DNA of 64,000 nucleotides from an uncultured Phocaeicola sp. (GCA_944320135.1 CALUGI010000003.1:1-64000); one strand, 5' to 3'; shown: positions 8,290 to 16,596, counted from the first letter of the stretch. Numbers and translations are program-made. Notes: generated by a model not told the origin, from the letters alone.

Positions 8290-8297
8290 CAAAGATA
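8290..8297 (-). promoter_or_regulatory. -7 box TATCTTTG of the MORN-repeat operon
   Basis: A perfect TAnnTTTG on the minus strand, 33 bases before the ATG. The palindrome at 8314-8329 is centred 28 bases upstream, over the expected -33 region. Confidence 0.75.
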
Positions 8298-8313
8298 GAT
8301 AAATCCGACAAAA

Positions 8314-8329
8314 CTGAACGATTGTTCAG
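8314..8329. promoter_or_regulatory. Probable TetR operator 1
   Basis: CTGAACGATTGTTCAG: six-base inverted arms around GATT. The same core, TGAACGATTGTTCA, recurs at 14826-14839 in front of the ankyrin/DUF1266 operon at the same distance from the -7 box. The sites flank a TetR-family gene. Confidence 0.75.
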
Positions 8330-8512
8330 TGAACAAATAAGCCAAAAAAGACTAAAAAAAGCCGATAGGATTGGGAATGACTTTCCGGCATCCGAACAGT
8401 TTATTCAATCCCCGGACTTATTTTCGAAAAAGAACGACGCGTTTGACCATAAACGCCGCGACGTTTCAAAGCAAACGCCCGCCGCTTCCGACGAAACAGG
8501 AAGCATCTTTTG

Positions 8513-9124
8513 CTATGCCTTCAGAAGCGAATAGACATAACGGAAGTTCTCCGCCAGCTGCCCGGTGTCCAGACCGTTCAGAAACGACTGCTCGAACGAA
8601 AGCCCGTAGAACATCTGATGGAATATGGATGCGGCCTTATGCACATCCGTATCGGCCTTGATTTCACCGCTGTCCTTCGCATTCTGTATCACACTCGACC
8701 AAACATCCATATTTTGCCGAAAAAGCCCTTTTATCTTCTCCTTGACATCGGGATAATACATCCGCACTTGGGAAATAAAATGGAAATAATAGAAGTTCGG
8801 GCAGCAGTTGTTGGACTGGTCAATCCGGTTCACGTGCTCAACAACGTATTTCATGGTTCTGGCCACACCCTCAACATATTGCTCAATAAATCCGGCAAGT
8901 GTTCCGGCAGGCGAAGAAAACTTCCTCGCAGGATTGTGAAGCTGCAAGACGTATTTGTCTGCCACGGCCATAAACAAATCCAACTTGTGCGGAAAATAAT
9001 AGACAATTCCTGTTTTGGTGAGTCCACACGCTTTGGCGAGCGTGTGGATGCTCGCCTTTTCATAGTTCATGACAAGAAACACGCTGAATGCCTTGTCCAA
9101 CACTTCGTCCCGGTTCGTTATCAT
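8513..9124 (-). CDS. TetR family transcriptional regulator
   Basis: A 203-residue protein. Residues 1-50 form the TetR DNA-binding domain (NRDEVLDKAFSVFLVMNYEK, then IHTLAKACGLTKTGIVYYFPHKLDLF, with the HTH around residues 24-45). The rest is the helical ligand-binding/dimer domain (NNCCPNFYYFHFISQVRMYYPDV... FHQMFYGLSFEQSFLNG). The ATG at 9124 begins the conserved region; the frame is open further upstream without need. Near-identical palindromes in front of the two flanking operons, and a weaker one 46 bases before this gene, make it the probable repressor of both operons and of itself. The ligand cannot be predicted. Confidence 0.88.
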   Translation of the reverse strand: MITNRDEVLDKAFSVFLVMNYEKASIHTLAKACGLTKTGIVYYFPHKLDLFMAVADKYVLQLHNPARKFSSPAGTLAGFIEQYVEGVARTMKYVVEHVNRIDQSNNCCPNFYYFHFISQVRMYYPDVKEKIKGLFRQNMDVWSSVIQNAKDSGEIKADTDVHKAASIFHQMFYGLSFEQSFLNGLDTGQLAENFRYVYSLLKA

Positions 9125-9169
9125 ATAGTACCTGTTTATTTCGTTCCGGCACGAAGATACGGAATTAAT

Positions 9170-9185
9170 TTGAAGAATTGTTCTG
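9170..9185. promoter_or_regulatory. Weak third copy of the TetR operator
   Basis: TTGAAGAATTGTTCTG matches the operator at 14825-14840 at 12 of 16 positions. It lies 46 bases before the tetR start. A possible -7 box TATCTTCG (one mismatch) is at 9152-9159. This would give autoregulation. Confidence 0.5.
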
Positions 9186-9243
9186 TAAAATCCGTATTTC
9201 CAGATTTCCGCTGCATACGGAAATCTGGTTTTCACTATCGCTT

Positions 9244-10077
9244 CTACCAGTCATAGCGTTTCCACGGACTGCTTTCGTCAGCCAGCAGTTTGTCCGCTAT
9301 GCTCTTCATAGCCGGGTTGTACGCGCTTTTCCCTCCCCAGAGCGAACGGCCTATCACGTAGCTCATGGCCATGTCGTGCCAGGAAGCAAATGCTTTCCGC
9401 GTCATATCGCAGGCAATGCCGATGTATTGCCATGCCTCTTCTTCCGTGATATAGTTCATCTCACGGCATGCACGGGCGAGGAAACAGATTCTTCCGGCAT
9501 CCCATCCGGTCACGCCATAGCGTTCCAGGTCTTCTTTCCCTGTTATTACTTTGCATTCCAGCAGCTCGTTGTAGGTTTCTTCCAGATTCTGGAACTGCAT
9601 GACAATCTTGTCATAGTCTTCCTGCGAAGTCATGTTCTGCTGGAAGATTTCGTCCTGTGCGTCGGGGTTGTCCGACCGGAAAGCCTGACAGATGAAGGGG
9701 AAGTAATATCGGTAACCCTTCTTGCACAGGTATTCAAGTTCCTCATGCGCGGCTACGTAGTTGGTGATGCCCCACCATTCGCGTAGTATTCTGGGGAGCA
9801 GGTCTCGGATGCCTGTCTCCATCGAGTTCTGGTATGCCCCTTGCTGCGAGGCGTACATCGCGCCGACAGCGAGTTTCCTGCACTGTTCGTCGCTCAGCGT
9901 AGACTTCGGATTCCAATAGACGGTCTTGAACGACCGGCTTATTTTCCGGATGAAATAGCAGGTTTTCTTTCCTTTTTTATAGAGCCATACGCAGACGATG
10001 CAGATTGCGCCGGCCGCAAGCCAAAAATCATTGCTCATACTTTTTGCGTTAAGATTATAGTTTGATTCTATTTCCAT
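9244..10077 (-). CDS. DUF1266 protein with N-terminal membrane anchor
   Basis: A 277-residue protein. A single hydrophobic segment (FWLAAGAICIVCVWLY, about residues 18-33) precedes a soluble helical body. The C-terminal domain has the DUF1266 pattern: GWDAGRICFLARAC, YITEEEAWQYI, then ASWHDMAMSYVIGRSLWGG, ending WKRYDW. The ATG at 10077 overlaps the stop of the preceding gene by 10 bases. An ATG at 10038, just before the membrane segment, is an equally possible start. It is a paralogue of the gene next to it and the last gene of the six-gene operon starting at 14738. The function of DUF1266 is unknown. Confidence 0.75.
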   Translation of the reverse strand: MEIESNYNLNAKSMSNDFWLAAGAICIVCVWLYKKGKKTCYFIRKISRSFKTVYWNPKSTLSDEQCRKLAVGAMYASQQGAYQNSMETGIRDLLPRILREWWGITNYVAAHEELEYLCKKGYRYYFPFICQAFRSDNPDAQDEIFQQNMTSQEDYDKIVMQFQNLEETYNELLECKVITGKEDLERYGVTGWDAGRICFLARACREMNYITEEEAWQYIGIACDMTRKAFASWHDMAMSYVIGRSLWGGKSAYNPAMKSIADKLLADESSPWKRYDW

Positions 10078-11078
10078 GCAAGTTGCTTCCACGGAGACTC
10101 GTCCTTTTCCAGCAGGACAGAGACGATTTCACTTGCTGTCTCGCTGTCTTCCGGATTTCCGTGCCATACGCCGCGCCCGAAGATGAAGCTCAGTCCGTAT
10201 TCATTCCACGAAGCAAAGCGTTTGTGTGCCGCATCTGATGCCGTCCGCATGATTTGCCACATTTCTTCTTCGCTGATGTAGCCGCAGAGACAAGCCCAGC
10301 GGGCCAGGTTGACCATACGGACCAAATCCCATGCCAATGCGGTTCTCGGAAGTTCCTCTTCCGTACAATATTCGTTTTCCAGCATGGTCAGCATAATCAG
10401 GCGGACGTCTTTTCCCGTTTCACCTCCGTCTTTCGTCATTTCGCCTCCGTCTTCAAGAAAACGTTCCAGCCCCTCGGAGCCGATTGACTGGAGCAGGTTG
10501 TCCGCATCCGCATGATGCCCCTCCTTCAGAAGCCATTCTGCTATGTGGAACGTGGAGTCGTGGTCGGTCACGTCCCACCAGCTTTCCAGCGTATTCCTGA
10601 CCGTCTCCAGTTCGCTTTCGCAGGCGATGGTGTTTACCCGTTCTCCGTTATATACCAGAATGGGCGCGCCGAGTGCCAACAGGCGGAGCTGGTCTTCCGT
10701 GAGTTCGCTCGTTTCCATACGGTTGATTTCCCATTCGTCATCCGTCAGGTCAAACCATGAGTTAGCTTCCACTTCCTCTCCGCCCGTCATCATCTCGCGT
10801 GCGTATGCCATGTTCTGACAGAAAGCCTGCGAAAGCGTGTCCGCATCGATACCTGCGGCGGCAAGCTGTTGTGCCTGAATCTCGTCCAGATTAGGGACGG
10901 CCGCTTTCATCTGTGCCATAATCTGTTCCTGCATGGCCTGCATGTCGGGCATCTGATATCCCGGCATGTTTCCGAAGAGAGCCTGATTCTGTTCCATCAC
11001 TGCCTTGATAGCGGCTTCCTGAGCTGCCTTAGCCAATTCCTCAGGACTTTGAGGCTGGTTTGTTTTTTCTGTAGACAT
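10068..11078 (-). CDS. DUF1266 domain-containing protein, soluble
   Basis: A 336-residue protein with no signal peptide or membrane segment. Residues 1-70 are a Gln/Met/Ala-rich coiled-coil-like region (PEELAKAAQEAAIKAV, DMQAMQEQIMAQMKAA). The body carries the DUF1266 signature near the C-terminus: LAWDLVRMVNLARWACLCGY, SEEEMWQIM, then FASWNEYGLSFIFGRGVW and a final WKQLAW. A middle segment (about 120-175: LTEDQLRLLALGAPILVYNG, ESWWDVTDHDS) is typical of the family's N-terminal part. It lies between the ankyrin genes and its membrane-anchored paralogue, so the two DUF1266 proteins probably arose by duplication. Function unknown. Confidence 0.8.
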   Translation of the reverse strand: MSTEKTNQPQSPEELAKAAQEAAIKAVMEQNQALFGNMPGYQMPDMQAMQEQIMAQMKAAVPNLDEIQAQQLAAAGIDADTLSQAFCQNMAYAREMMTGGEEVEANSWFDLTDDEWEINRMETSELTEDQLRLLALGAPILVYNGERVNTIACESELETVRNTLESWWDVTDHDSTFHIAEWLLKEGHHADADNLLQSIGSEGLERFLEDGGEMTKDGGETGKDVRLIMLTMLENEYCTEEELPRTALAWDLVRMVNLARWACLCGYISEEEMWQIMRTASDAAHKRFASWNEYGLSFIFGRGVWHGNPEDSETASEIVSVLLEKDESPWKQLAWK

Positions 11079-11104
11079 GTCTTTTTGATTTGAATGATGT
11101 TTGT

Positions 11105-12088
11105 TTATCCTTTCGCCCCTGCATTCAGAAGCATTTCCACTATTTCATTGCATCCCCGCTCGGCGGCATAATGGAGTGCCGTATGCTGCATGTTGTCCGC
11201 AATGTCCACGTCCGCTCCCGATTCTGCCATCAGGTTTGCGAAGTCCGTGTTCCCTTTGCGTGCCGCGATAATCAGCGGAGTCTCTCCGTATCCGTTCTGC
11301 AAGTCCGTTTTGGCCTTGGCTTCCAGAAGGGCGGCTCCCAGAAATTTGTTTCCCGTCCATGCGGCGAAGTGTAGGGGCGTGTTCCCGTCCGGGAGGGCTT
11401 TGTTCGGGTCCGCCCCGGCTTTAATCAGCATACGGGCTATCATCAGGTTGTTGCGGATGCAGGCAATGACGAGCGGAGTCTCCCCCTGGTCGTTGCTTGC
11501 GTTCGTCATCGGGGAGGGAGAGGCCAGCAGTGTCCGCACGATTTCCCCCTGACCGTTGTAGACAGCCTGGTGGAGCAGCGTGTTTCCGCTTGCGTCTTTT
11601 GTGGGGGAAGGCATCGGTCCGTTGAGTTTCTCCACAATGTTTTTCAAGCCGTTCGCTGCGGCATAGTCAAGGGCTGTATGTCCGTCATTGTCGGTCAATG
11701 AGATGTCGGCTCCCTTTTCGATGAGGTGGATAGCCGCATCGGTCCGTTTGTTGTCAATCAGACGGACGAGCGGAGTCTTCCCGTCCTTGTCCGTAGCGTT
11801 GATGTCCGCTCCACGGTCAAGGAGCCGTTCGATGATTTCCTTGTTGCCCGTTCTTGCGGCCGCATGGAGCGGCGTTTCGGACATGTTGTTGGTTGCCGTT
11901 ACGTCTGCATCCTTTTCAAGGAGCATGACTGTGATGTCCCTGTAACCTTTCTGGCAGGCATGGTGGAGCGGCGTGTTTCCTTCTGCATCCCGCTTGTTCA
12001 CGTCGATACCTCCCTTTTTCAGAAATATCTGCACGATGCTTTTTTGTCCGTTCCGGCAAGCGTTGAGGAATGTAAGGCTATTGTCCAT
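11105..12088 (-). CDS. Ankyrin repeat protein (all-repeat)
   Basis: A 327-residue protein built almost wholly of about ten 33-residue ankyrin repeats. Clear units begin GNTPLHHACQKGY, SETPLHAAARTGN, DGKTPLVRLIDNK, DGHTALDYAAANG, SGNTLLHQAVYNG, QGETPLVIACIRN, DGNTPLHFAAWTG, YGETPLIIAARKG and QHTALHYAAERG. There is no signal peptide, so it is a cytoplasmic protein-binding scaffold. The start is the ATG at 12088, 16 bases after the upstream ankyrin gene. Ankyrin repeats tell how it binds, not what; partners may be the DUF1266 proteins encoded downstream. Confidence 0.88.
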   Translation of the reverse strand: MDNSLTFLNACRNGQKSIVQIFLKKGGIDVNKRDAEGNTPLHHACQKGYRDITVMLLEKDADVTATNNMSETPLHAAARTGNKEIIERLLDRGADINATDKDGKTPLVRLIDNKRTDAAIHLIEKGADISLTDNDGHTALDYAAANGLKNIVEKLNGPMPSPTKDASGNTLLHQAVYNGQGEIVRTLLASPSPMTNASNDQGETPLVIACIRNNLMIARMLIKAGADPNKALPDGNTPLHFAAWTGNKFLGAALLEAKAKTDLQNGYGETPLIIAARKGNTDFANLMAESGADVDIADNMQHTALHYAAERGCNEIVEMLLNAGAKG

Positions 12089-12104
12089 AGTATGTCTTGT
12101 TCGT

Positions 12105-13577
12105 TCATGAGTTTCTTAACAAGTATTTCAGCACGGTTTCGTTTCTGCATTCCGAAGCGATGTCCACAGCCGTTTTACCTTCATTATTTGCGGCTCCTGC
12201 GTCCGGTGTTCCGTAATCGGAAATCAGTTCGGTTGCGGCTTTGGCCTGTATGCCGAAAGCACTCGATGCGATGTAGTGGAGCAATGTGTTTCCCCATTTG
12301 TCCGTTGCACTGAGATGTGCCCCTTTTTCAAGAAGAAGTTCAAAAAGGTCCGCAATGCAGTCTTGATTGATTCTGTTCCCGTAGGGATAGGAGCGAGGCT
12401 GTTGCGGAAGTTTAGGGATATACCCGTCCCAGAATTTGGCTCCGTACAGGTTCATGGCAGGTGTCTGTCCCTGATTGTTTGAGGCATTCACATCCGCCCC
12501 GTTCTCTAAAAGGAATCTGACGGCGGCGTATCCCAGTTCGTGTCCGGCATATCGGCAGGCGAATGACAGGGCCGTGTTCCCCTCCCGGTCTGCGGATGCT
12601 TCCGTCTGCCATCCGCATCGGAGCATCTGTTTGAGCAGGGAAGTGGCTTTCGTCTCATCGATAGTAAAGTTCGTGGCTTTGACCCAGGAGGAGAAAGCCG
12701 TGTATTCATCCGAGAACACGAAGTTCGGGTCGGCTCCGGCCATAAGCAGCATTTCTGCGGCTTCCGTCTTCATACTTATAAGCGCGCAGGCCAATGGAGA
12801 CTTGCCGGCCCAGGTGTATGAGATGTCCTTTTCATGTTCGCACACCGTCTGCAAGTCCGTGCCCATACGCAGGAGGGCATCCACTGCATCCATATTGTTG
12901 TAGTGAAGTGCATAGAAGATGTCCATCCCTCCGGCGAGGGCCTGCAGTTCGTCGTCCGCATCATTCCCGGCGAGCAGGGCACCGATTCGTCCGGCTCCGT
13001 ACTCCATCGCGAAGTCGAGTGCCGTCTTTCTGTCTTTACTCTTCTCTTCCGGGTCGAACTGTCCGCTTCCCAGAAGGCGTTTTGCCGTTTCGTAGGCATT
13101 CTTTTCGTCTTTCGCAGCCACCTTACAGAGCGCATGCAGTGCGTTCTCCCCGTTGTTGTCCGTCGAATCGAGTCCAGCTCCGGAGTCAAGGATGGCTTTT
13201 ACCATGCAGAAATGCCGGTTCTGTATCGCTCTGATGAGGGCGGTGGAGCATCTTCCGGAACGGGGCACTTTCGCCCCGTTTCCGATGAGTGCTTCCGCTA
13301 TCCTCCCGATTGATTCTTCATTGTATGAGTCGGGCGGGAGGTTCGCGAGCTGCCATAGCGGTGTGTTGCCTTCACGGTCTTTCGCCTGCACGTCCGCACC
13401 CCGTCCGAGCAGGATGCGTACGGCGGTTTCGTCTGTATGTGTGCAGGCCAAATGCAGCGGAGTGTGTCCCCGGTAGTTCCTGTCGTTCAGGTCCACATTG
13501 AGACATGCTTCGTAAATCCTTTCCGGGGGAGTGTCCCGTTGACTGTACAGGTCGTCCAGTTCATTGCATGAGATCAT
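12105..13577 (-). CDS. Ankyrin repeat protein, long
   Basis: A 490-residue protein without signal peptide, made of ankyrin repeats with irregular spacers. Examples are RGHTPLHLACTHTDETAVRI, EGNTPLWQLANLP, CSTALIRAIQNRHFC, NGENALHALCKVA, RKTALDFAMEYGAGRI, GNTALSFACRYAG and GNTLLHYIASSAFG, ending EGKTAVDIASECRN. Some repeats are stretched by loops (about residues 340-420), which may be partner-specific. It is 27 bases behind the lipoprotein gene and 16 bases ahead of the second ankyrin gene, in the same TetR-controlled operon. Confidence 0.87.
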   Translation of the reverse strand: MISCNELDDLYSQRDTPPERIYEACLNVDLNDRNYRGHTPLHLACTHTDETAVRILLGRGADVQAKDREGNTPLWQLANLPPDSYNEESIGRIAEALIGNGAKVPRSGRCSTALIRAIQNRHFCMVKAILDSGAGLDSTDNNGENALHALCKVAAKDEKNAYETAKRLLGSGQFDPEEKSKDRKTALDFAMEYGAGRIGALLAGNDADDELQALAGGMDIFYALHYNNMDAVDALLRMGTDLQTVCEHEKDISYTWAGKSPLACALISMKTEAAEMLLMAGADPNFVFSDEYTAFSSWVKATNFTIDETKATSLLKQMLRCGWQTEASADREGNTALSFACRYAGHELGYAAVRFLLENGADVNASNNQGQTPAMNLYGAKFWDGYIPKLPQQPRSYPYGNRINQDCIADLFELLLEKGAHLSATDKWGNTLLHYIASSAFGIQAKAATELISDYGTPDAGAANNEGKTAVDIASECRNETVLKYLLRNS

Positions 13578-13604
13578 AGTTCGTCGGATTTTCGTTTCAT
13601 CGTG

Positions 13605-14222
13605 TCACTCCGGAATTACGATATGTTTTCCTTCCGGGTCGATTTCGTATGTTTTCGACAGGGAGGTATCTTCCTTATAGTTGACGGTGATTGTGCTTTT
13701 GCCTTTCTCTATGTTGAAACTGGATATGAACGCCTTGTCCTTGTAGCCGGACGCTTCGATGGCTTCCTTGCAGTAGGTCGGAAGGTTGTCGAGGTAGACG
13801 CGTATGTCATCATAAGTGAAGAGCATTTCCTTGAATCCGTCGTAGGTGTCTATTACGTCATTGTCGAGACGGGTGGACACGACGAGTTCGTTCGCTTCTT
13901 TCATGTTGCGTCTTCCGTTCATGTCGGTCCATGTGTATTCCATCATTTTGTTCTTGTCCTCCGGAGAGACGATTTGGATATAGGCAGATGCCAGATTGTC
14001 GTTCGGGCGGTAGAGGAAGTACGTGTTTATTTCGGCAAACTCCACTTGGGTGGAATCCGTTCCAGCCATATCCATGAGTTCGCAGACTTTCGCTTTCAGC
14101 TCTCCTGCGTTCTGTCCCATGAGGGCTTCAGGAAGGGGACCTGGATTAAGAAAGTTGCATGATGACATTGCGAGGGAAACGATTGCAAGCGCTGTGGCTT
14201 TTGTAAGGTGTCTTGTTTTCAT
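13605..14222 (-). CDS. Lipoprotein, hypothetical
   Basis: A 205-residue protein with a lipoprotein signal (MKTRHLTKATALAIVSLAMSSC, lipidated Cys22). The mature part is mixed alpha/beta: a helix with GQNAGELKAKVCELMD, strands ending AYIQIVSP and STITVNYKED, and the tail YEIDPEGKHIVIPE. I recognise no family. The residues after the cysteine (NFLNPGP) lack the acidic surface-export signal seen in the lipoprotein at 2413, so it may stay periplasmic. It is the second gene of the operon that also encodes two ankyrin and two DUF1266 proteins. Confidence 0.75.
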   Translation of the reverse strand: MKTRHLTKATALAIVSLAMSSCNFLNPGPLPEALMGQNAGELKAKVCELMDMAGTDSTQVEFAEINTYFLYRPNDNLASAYIQIVSPEDKNKMMEYTWTDMNGRRNMKEANELVVSTRLDNDVIDTYDGFKEMLFTYDDIRVYLDNLPTYCKEAIEASGYKDKAFISSFNIEKGKSTITVNYKEDTSLSKTYEIDPEGKHIVIPE

Positions 14223-14258
14223 GATTGTATGAATTTTTAGTGAAATGTCAGTATGCCG

Positions 14259-14738
14259 TTATCCGAACAGTTCTCTGAACTCATCGAACTTGTCAGCGGA
14301 GTCGAAGTATTTGATTTCGAATATCACCCGTTTGTCGGGAAGCTGTACGACAAACTGGTTGTCCTCGTCCCTGTCCTTTATCCATTCGATGTCTGAAATC
14401 AGGAACGATTCGTATTCGATTTTCTTCTTGGTTACGGTCGGGTAAGTGATCCGTGTCCCGTTTACGGTGATTCTCCCTCCCTGCTTCGCAAGTATATTCG
14501 CCTTTCGGATGTCGGACCATACCATTGCCAGCAGCAGGATTCCCCCGATAATCAAGATGGTGGAAAATACGCCGGGGGAGAGGATTTCCGCACGGCGGAT
14601 GCGCAGGCCGAAGGGATGGATGAGGGGCACGACTATCATGCCGATGCCGAACGCAAGGCTGACCCATTGGTTGCTCAGCGCACTTTTCGGGGTGTAGTTG
14701 AATGTCTTCTGTACGCTCTCGAATTTTTTTTGTTCCAT
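14259..14738 (-). CDS. Two-TM membrane protein with PH-like tail
   Basis: A 159-residue protein that begins the operon running to 9244. Two hydrophobic segments (about residues 27-45, WVSLAFGIGMIVVPLIHPFG, and 60-77, FSTILIIGGILLLAMVW) are followed by a soluble beta-rich domain. That domain (GRITVNGTRITYPTVTKKKI, FLISDIEWIKDRD, QFVVQLPDKRVIFEI, then FDEFRELFG) has the look of bacterial PH domains of the YcxB/DUF304 kind. The ATG at 14738 is chosen because the -7 box is at 14800-14807, which places the earlier in-frame starts outside the transcript. Function unknown. Confidence 0.7.
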   Translation of the reverse strand: MEQKKFESVQKTFNYTPKSALSNQWVSLAFGIGMIVVPLIHPFGLRIRRAEILSPGVFSTILIIGGILLLAMVWSDIRKANILAKQGGRITVNGTRITYPTVTKKKIEYESFLISDIEWIKDRDEDNQFVVQLPDKRVIFEIKYFDSADKFDEFRELFG

Positions 14739-14799
14739 AGCAGATGTTTTTTGTTGTTTGATGTGTTTTTGAAAATCGGTTTTTCCGTTTCTCTGTGCG

Positions 14800-14807
14800 C
14801 AAAGGTA
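14800..14807 (-). promoter_or_regulatory. -7 box TACCTTTG of the ankyrin/DUF1266 operon
   Basis: A perfect TAnnTTTG on the minus strand, 61 bases before the ATG at 14738. The palindrome at 14825-14840 is centred 29 bases upstream. Confidence 0.78.
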
Positions 14808-14824
14808 AAACAACTTGATTAAAA

Positions 14825-14840
14825 TTGAACGATTGTTCAA
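14825..14840. promoter_or_regulatory. Probable TetR operator 2
   Basis: TTGAACGATTGTTCAA shares a 14-base core with the site at 8314-8329, including the same asymmetric GATT centre. It covers the expected -33 region of the operon promoter, as a repressor site would. Confidence 0.75.
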
Positions 14841-15170
14841 AAACAAAAGGGTTAAAAAATAAAAAACGGCTGTATATGCCACTGCCTCCTTTTGCTTCCG
14901 GATGCCTTTTCAGCATCCTTCGCTTCTTAGTTTCGCCATTTTGCCTTTGTCCGCTCCGCAAAAGCCGGACAACAAGGAATGCAGTGCAAAAGGACAGCAG
15001 AGCTTCAACGATTTGTTCCGGAAGAGAAAACGCTGAAAACCTTTGCTTCGTCAAGGTGAAGAACGCCCGGCTTTAAGGGATGACGCGCCGGAGTTTTATA
15101 GAAAGGCCGTGGAACTTGCCGGCAAGGACGGGCGCAGGCCGGCTATTTTCCGAGAACGGGCCGGAACATC
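14841..15170. other. Intergenic region, no gene seen
   Basis: About 330 bases between the operon promoter and the terminator of superoxide dismutase. No credible frame or RNA was recognised. Confidence 0.4.
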
Positions 15171-15219
15171 AAAAAAGGGGCTGCCGCAAAAACCACATTC
15201 ATTTTGCGACAGCCCCTTC
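15171..15219 (-). terminator. Terminator of superoxide dismutase gene
   Basis: A long stem (AAGGGGCTG-TCGCAAAAT on the minus strand with its complement, one or two mismatches, 15177-15219) is followed on the minus strand by six Ts (15171-15176). Confidence 0.85.
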
Positions 15220-15236
15220 TCGTCAAAAAAAACGCC

Positions 15237-15818
15237 TTACAATCTTTCCGATACCGCCTGCCAATCCACAATATCCCATATCTTCTTCACATAGTCGGCG
15301 CGCCGGTTGCGATAGTCGATGTAATAGGCATGTTCCCATACATCCACGCAAAGCAAAGGCTTGCAGTTGCGGCGAATCGGATTGCCGGCATTGCTCTCTT
15401 GGGTAATCTGCAATTTTCCTTCGGCATTGAGAGAAAGCCAGGCCCATCCGGAACCGAAAAGTGTAATGGCAGCCTCTTCCATTTTCTGTTTCAAGTTGTC
15501 CAGACTGCCGAAATCGCGGCGTATCAGTGCATCCAGCCGCGCGTCGGGCATACTTCCTTGCCCCGGTGCAGTGAATTGAAGGAAATACAGCACATGGTTG
15601 AGCACTTGGCCTGCATTGTTGAAAACGCCGCCGTCGGGGGCCGTCTTCACAATATCTTCAACATCTTTTTGCGCATACGCCGTGCCCTTGGTCAGATTGT
15701 CCAAATTGGTTACATACGTTTGCAGGTGTTTCCCAAAATGAAATTCAAGGGTTTCCGCGCTGATTACGGGCTCCAATCCATTCTTCGGATAAGGAAGCCG
15801 GGGCATTTCGTTTTTCAT
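15237..15818 (-). CDS. sodB: Superoxide dismutase, Fe/Mn type
   Basis: A 193-residue cytoplasmic enzyme that converts superoxide to peroxide and oxygen. The four metal ligands are visible: His27 (FHFGKHLQTY), His75 (NHVLYF), Asp159 and His163 (DVWEHAYYIDY). The family patterns GSGWAWL and NLDNLTKG are present and the length is normal. Bacteroides enzymes of this kind can use iron or manganese depending on oxygen exposure; the sequence does not decide which is used here. Single gene with its own terminator. Confidence 0.95.
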   Translation of the reverse strand: MKNEMPRLPYPKNGLEPVISAETLEFHFGKHLQTYVTNLDNLTKGTAYAQKDVEDIVKTAPDGGVFNNAGQVLNHVLYFLQFTAPGQGSMPDARLDALIRRDFGSLDNLKQKMEEAAITLFGSGWAWLSLNAEGKLQITQESNAGNPIRRNCKPLLCVDVWEHAYYIDYRNRRADYVKKIWDIVDWQAVSERL

Positions 15819-15945
15819 AATGCAATGTTTTAAAAGGTTCTTGCACCTCTTTCCGTTGCGGGAAGCTATGCACTGCGAATATACGCAAAATCAAGGAGAA
15901 AAGCAAAGATTATGCCGCCATTGTTTCCTCAGCCGGAACATTCGC

Positions 15946-16596
15946 TTAGAAACAGCTGTCCGCTATCTCCTGCATGTCATTGATGAGCTTGCACGTATGA
16001 TACCCGTCGGCCACGGCATGGCTGACAAAAACAGAAACGGGTATCTGCATCCGCCTGTCCGCTTCAAAATATTTCCCGAACTTGATGAGGGGAAAAAGGA
16101 GCTTGCTTTCCGTGTAGGTGTCTTGCGCAAAGGCGGTGTAGCTCAGCCACGGCAAGCACGATACGGGACAGAAATTGGCAGGCTGTCCGGGACGTGCCTT
16201 GATGACGCCCGTCACATTCCGATACCGCTCCATGTCTGCCACTATTGTCTGATAAAAAGTATCGAGGTCTTCACTGTATTCGCTCCAGATGTCGGTGAAG
16301 GTTTTGCTCTCCGGATGGAAAAGCGTATAGCTGGGCACGACTTCATCCCAATAGCCCAACTGCCCCTTCTCATTGAAGCTCATCCGAAACTCCTTGTTCT
16401 GATTGACAGACTTCATGATGACATAAAGCATGACCGGAAAGAAACGAAGGCCTCTTTCTTTCTGCCCTGCTATCAGACGGGTGACATCTATATTGGCGTT
16501 CAGATTGTATTTGCACTTGATTTGGTTATAGTAGTAGTCGAAATAAACGTTCCGCTCCCAAGTTGACTTGTCGATGACGTGAAAATGGCTGTTCAT
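15946..16596 (-). CDS. Chloramphenicol acetyltransferase family protein (CatA type)
   Basis: A 216-residue protein with the CAT architecture. It has an N-terminal W-x-R-x-x-x-FDYYYNQ segment, YTLFHPESKTFTDIWSEYS in the middle, and FVSHAVADGYHTCKLINDMQ at the end. The catalytic histidine is His193; the usual HHxxxDG is SHAVADG, which keeps the second, catalytic His. It is closer to classical CatA than the gene at 3272-3910. A GAGGAAGA purine run precedes the ATG, and TACTTTCG (one mismatch to TAnnTTTG) at 16619-16626 may be the -7 box. Whether it gives resistance or acetylates another substrate cannot be told from sequence. Confidence 0.88.
   Translation of the reverse strand: MNSHFHVIDKSTWERNVYFDYYYNQIKCKYNLNANIDVTRLIAGQKERGLRFFPVMLYVIMKSVNQNKEFRMSFNEKGQLGYWDEVVPSYTLFHPESKTFTDIWSEYSEDLDTFYQTIVADMERYRNVTGVIKARPGQPANFCPVSCLPWLSYTAFAQDTYTESKLLFPLIKFGKYFEADRRMQIPVSVFVSHAVADGYHTCKLINDMQEIADSCF

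Noticed and set aside
8446-8512. Rho-independent terminator of tetR
   Set aside because: Only weak stems (GCTTCC/GGAAGC) without a T run on the minus strand; not listed as a feature.
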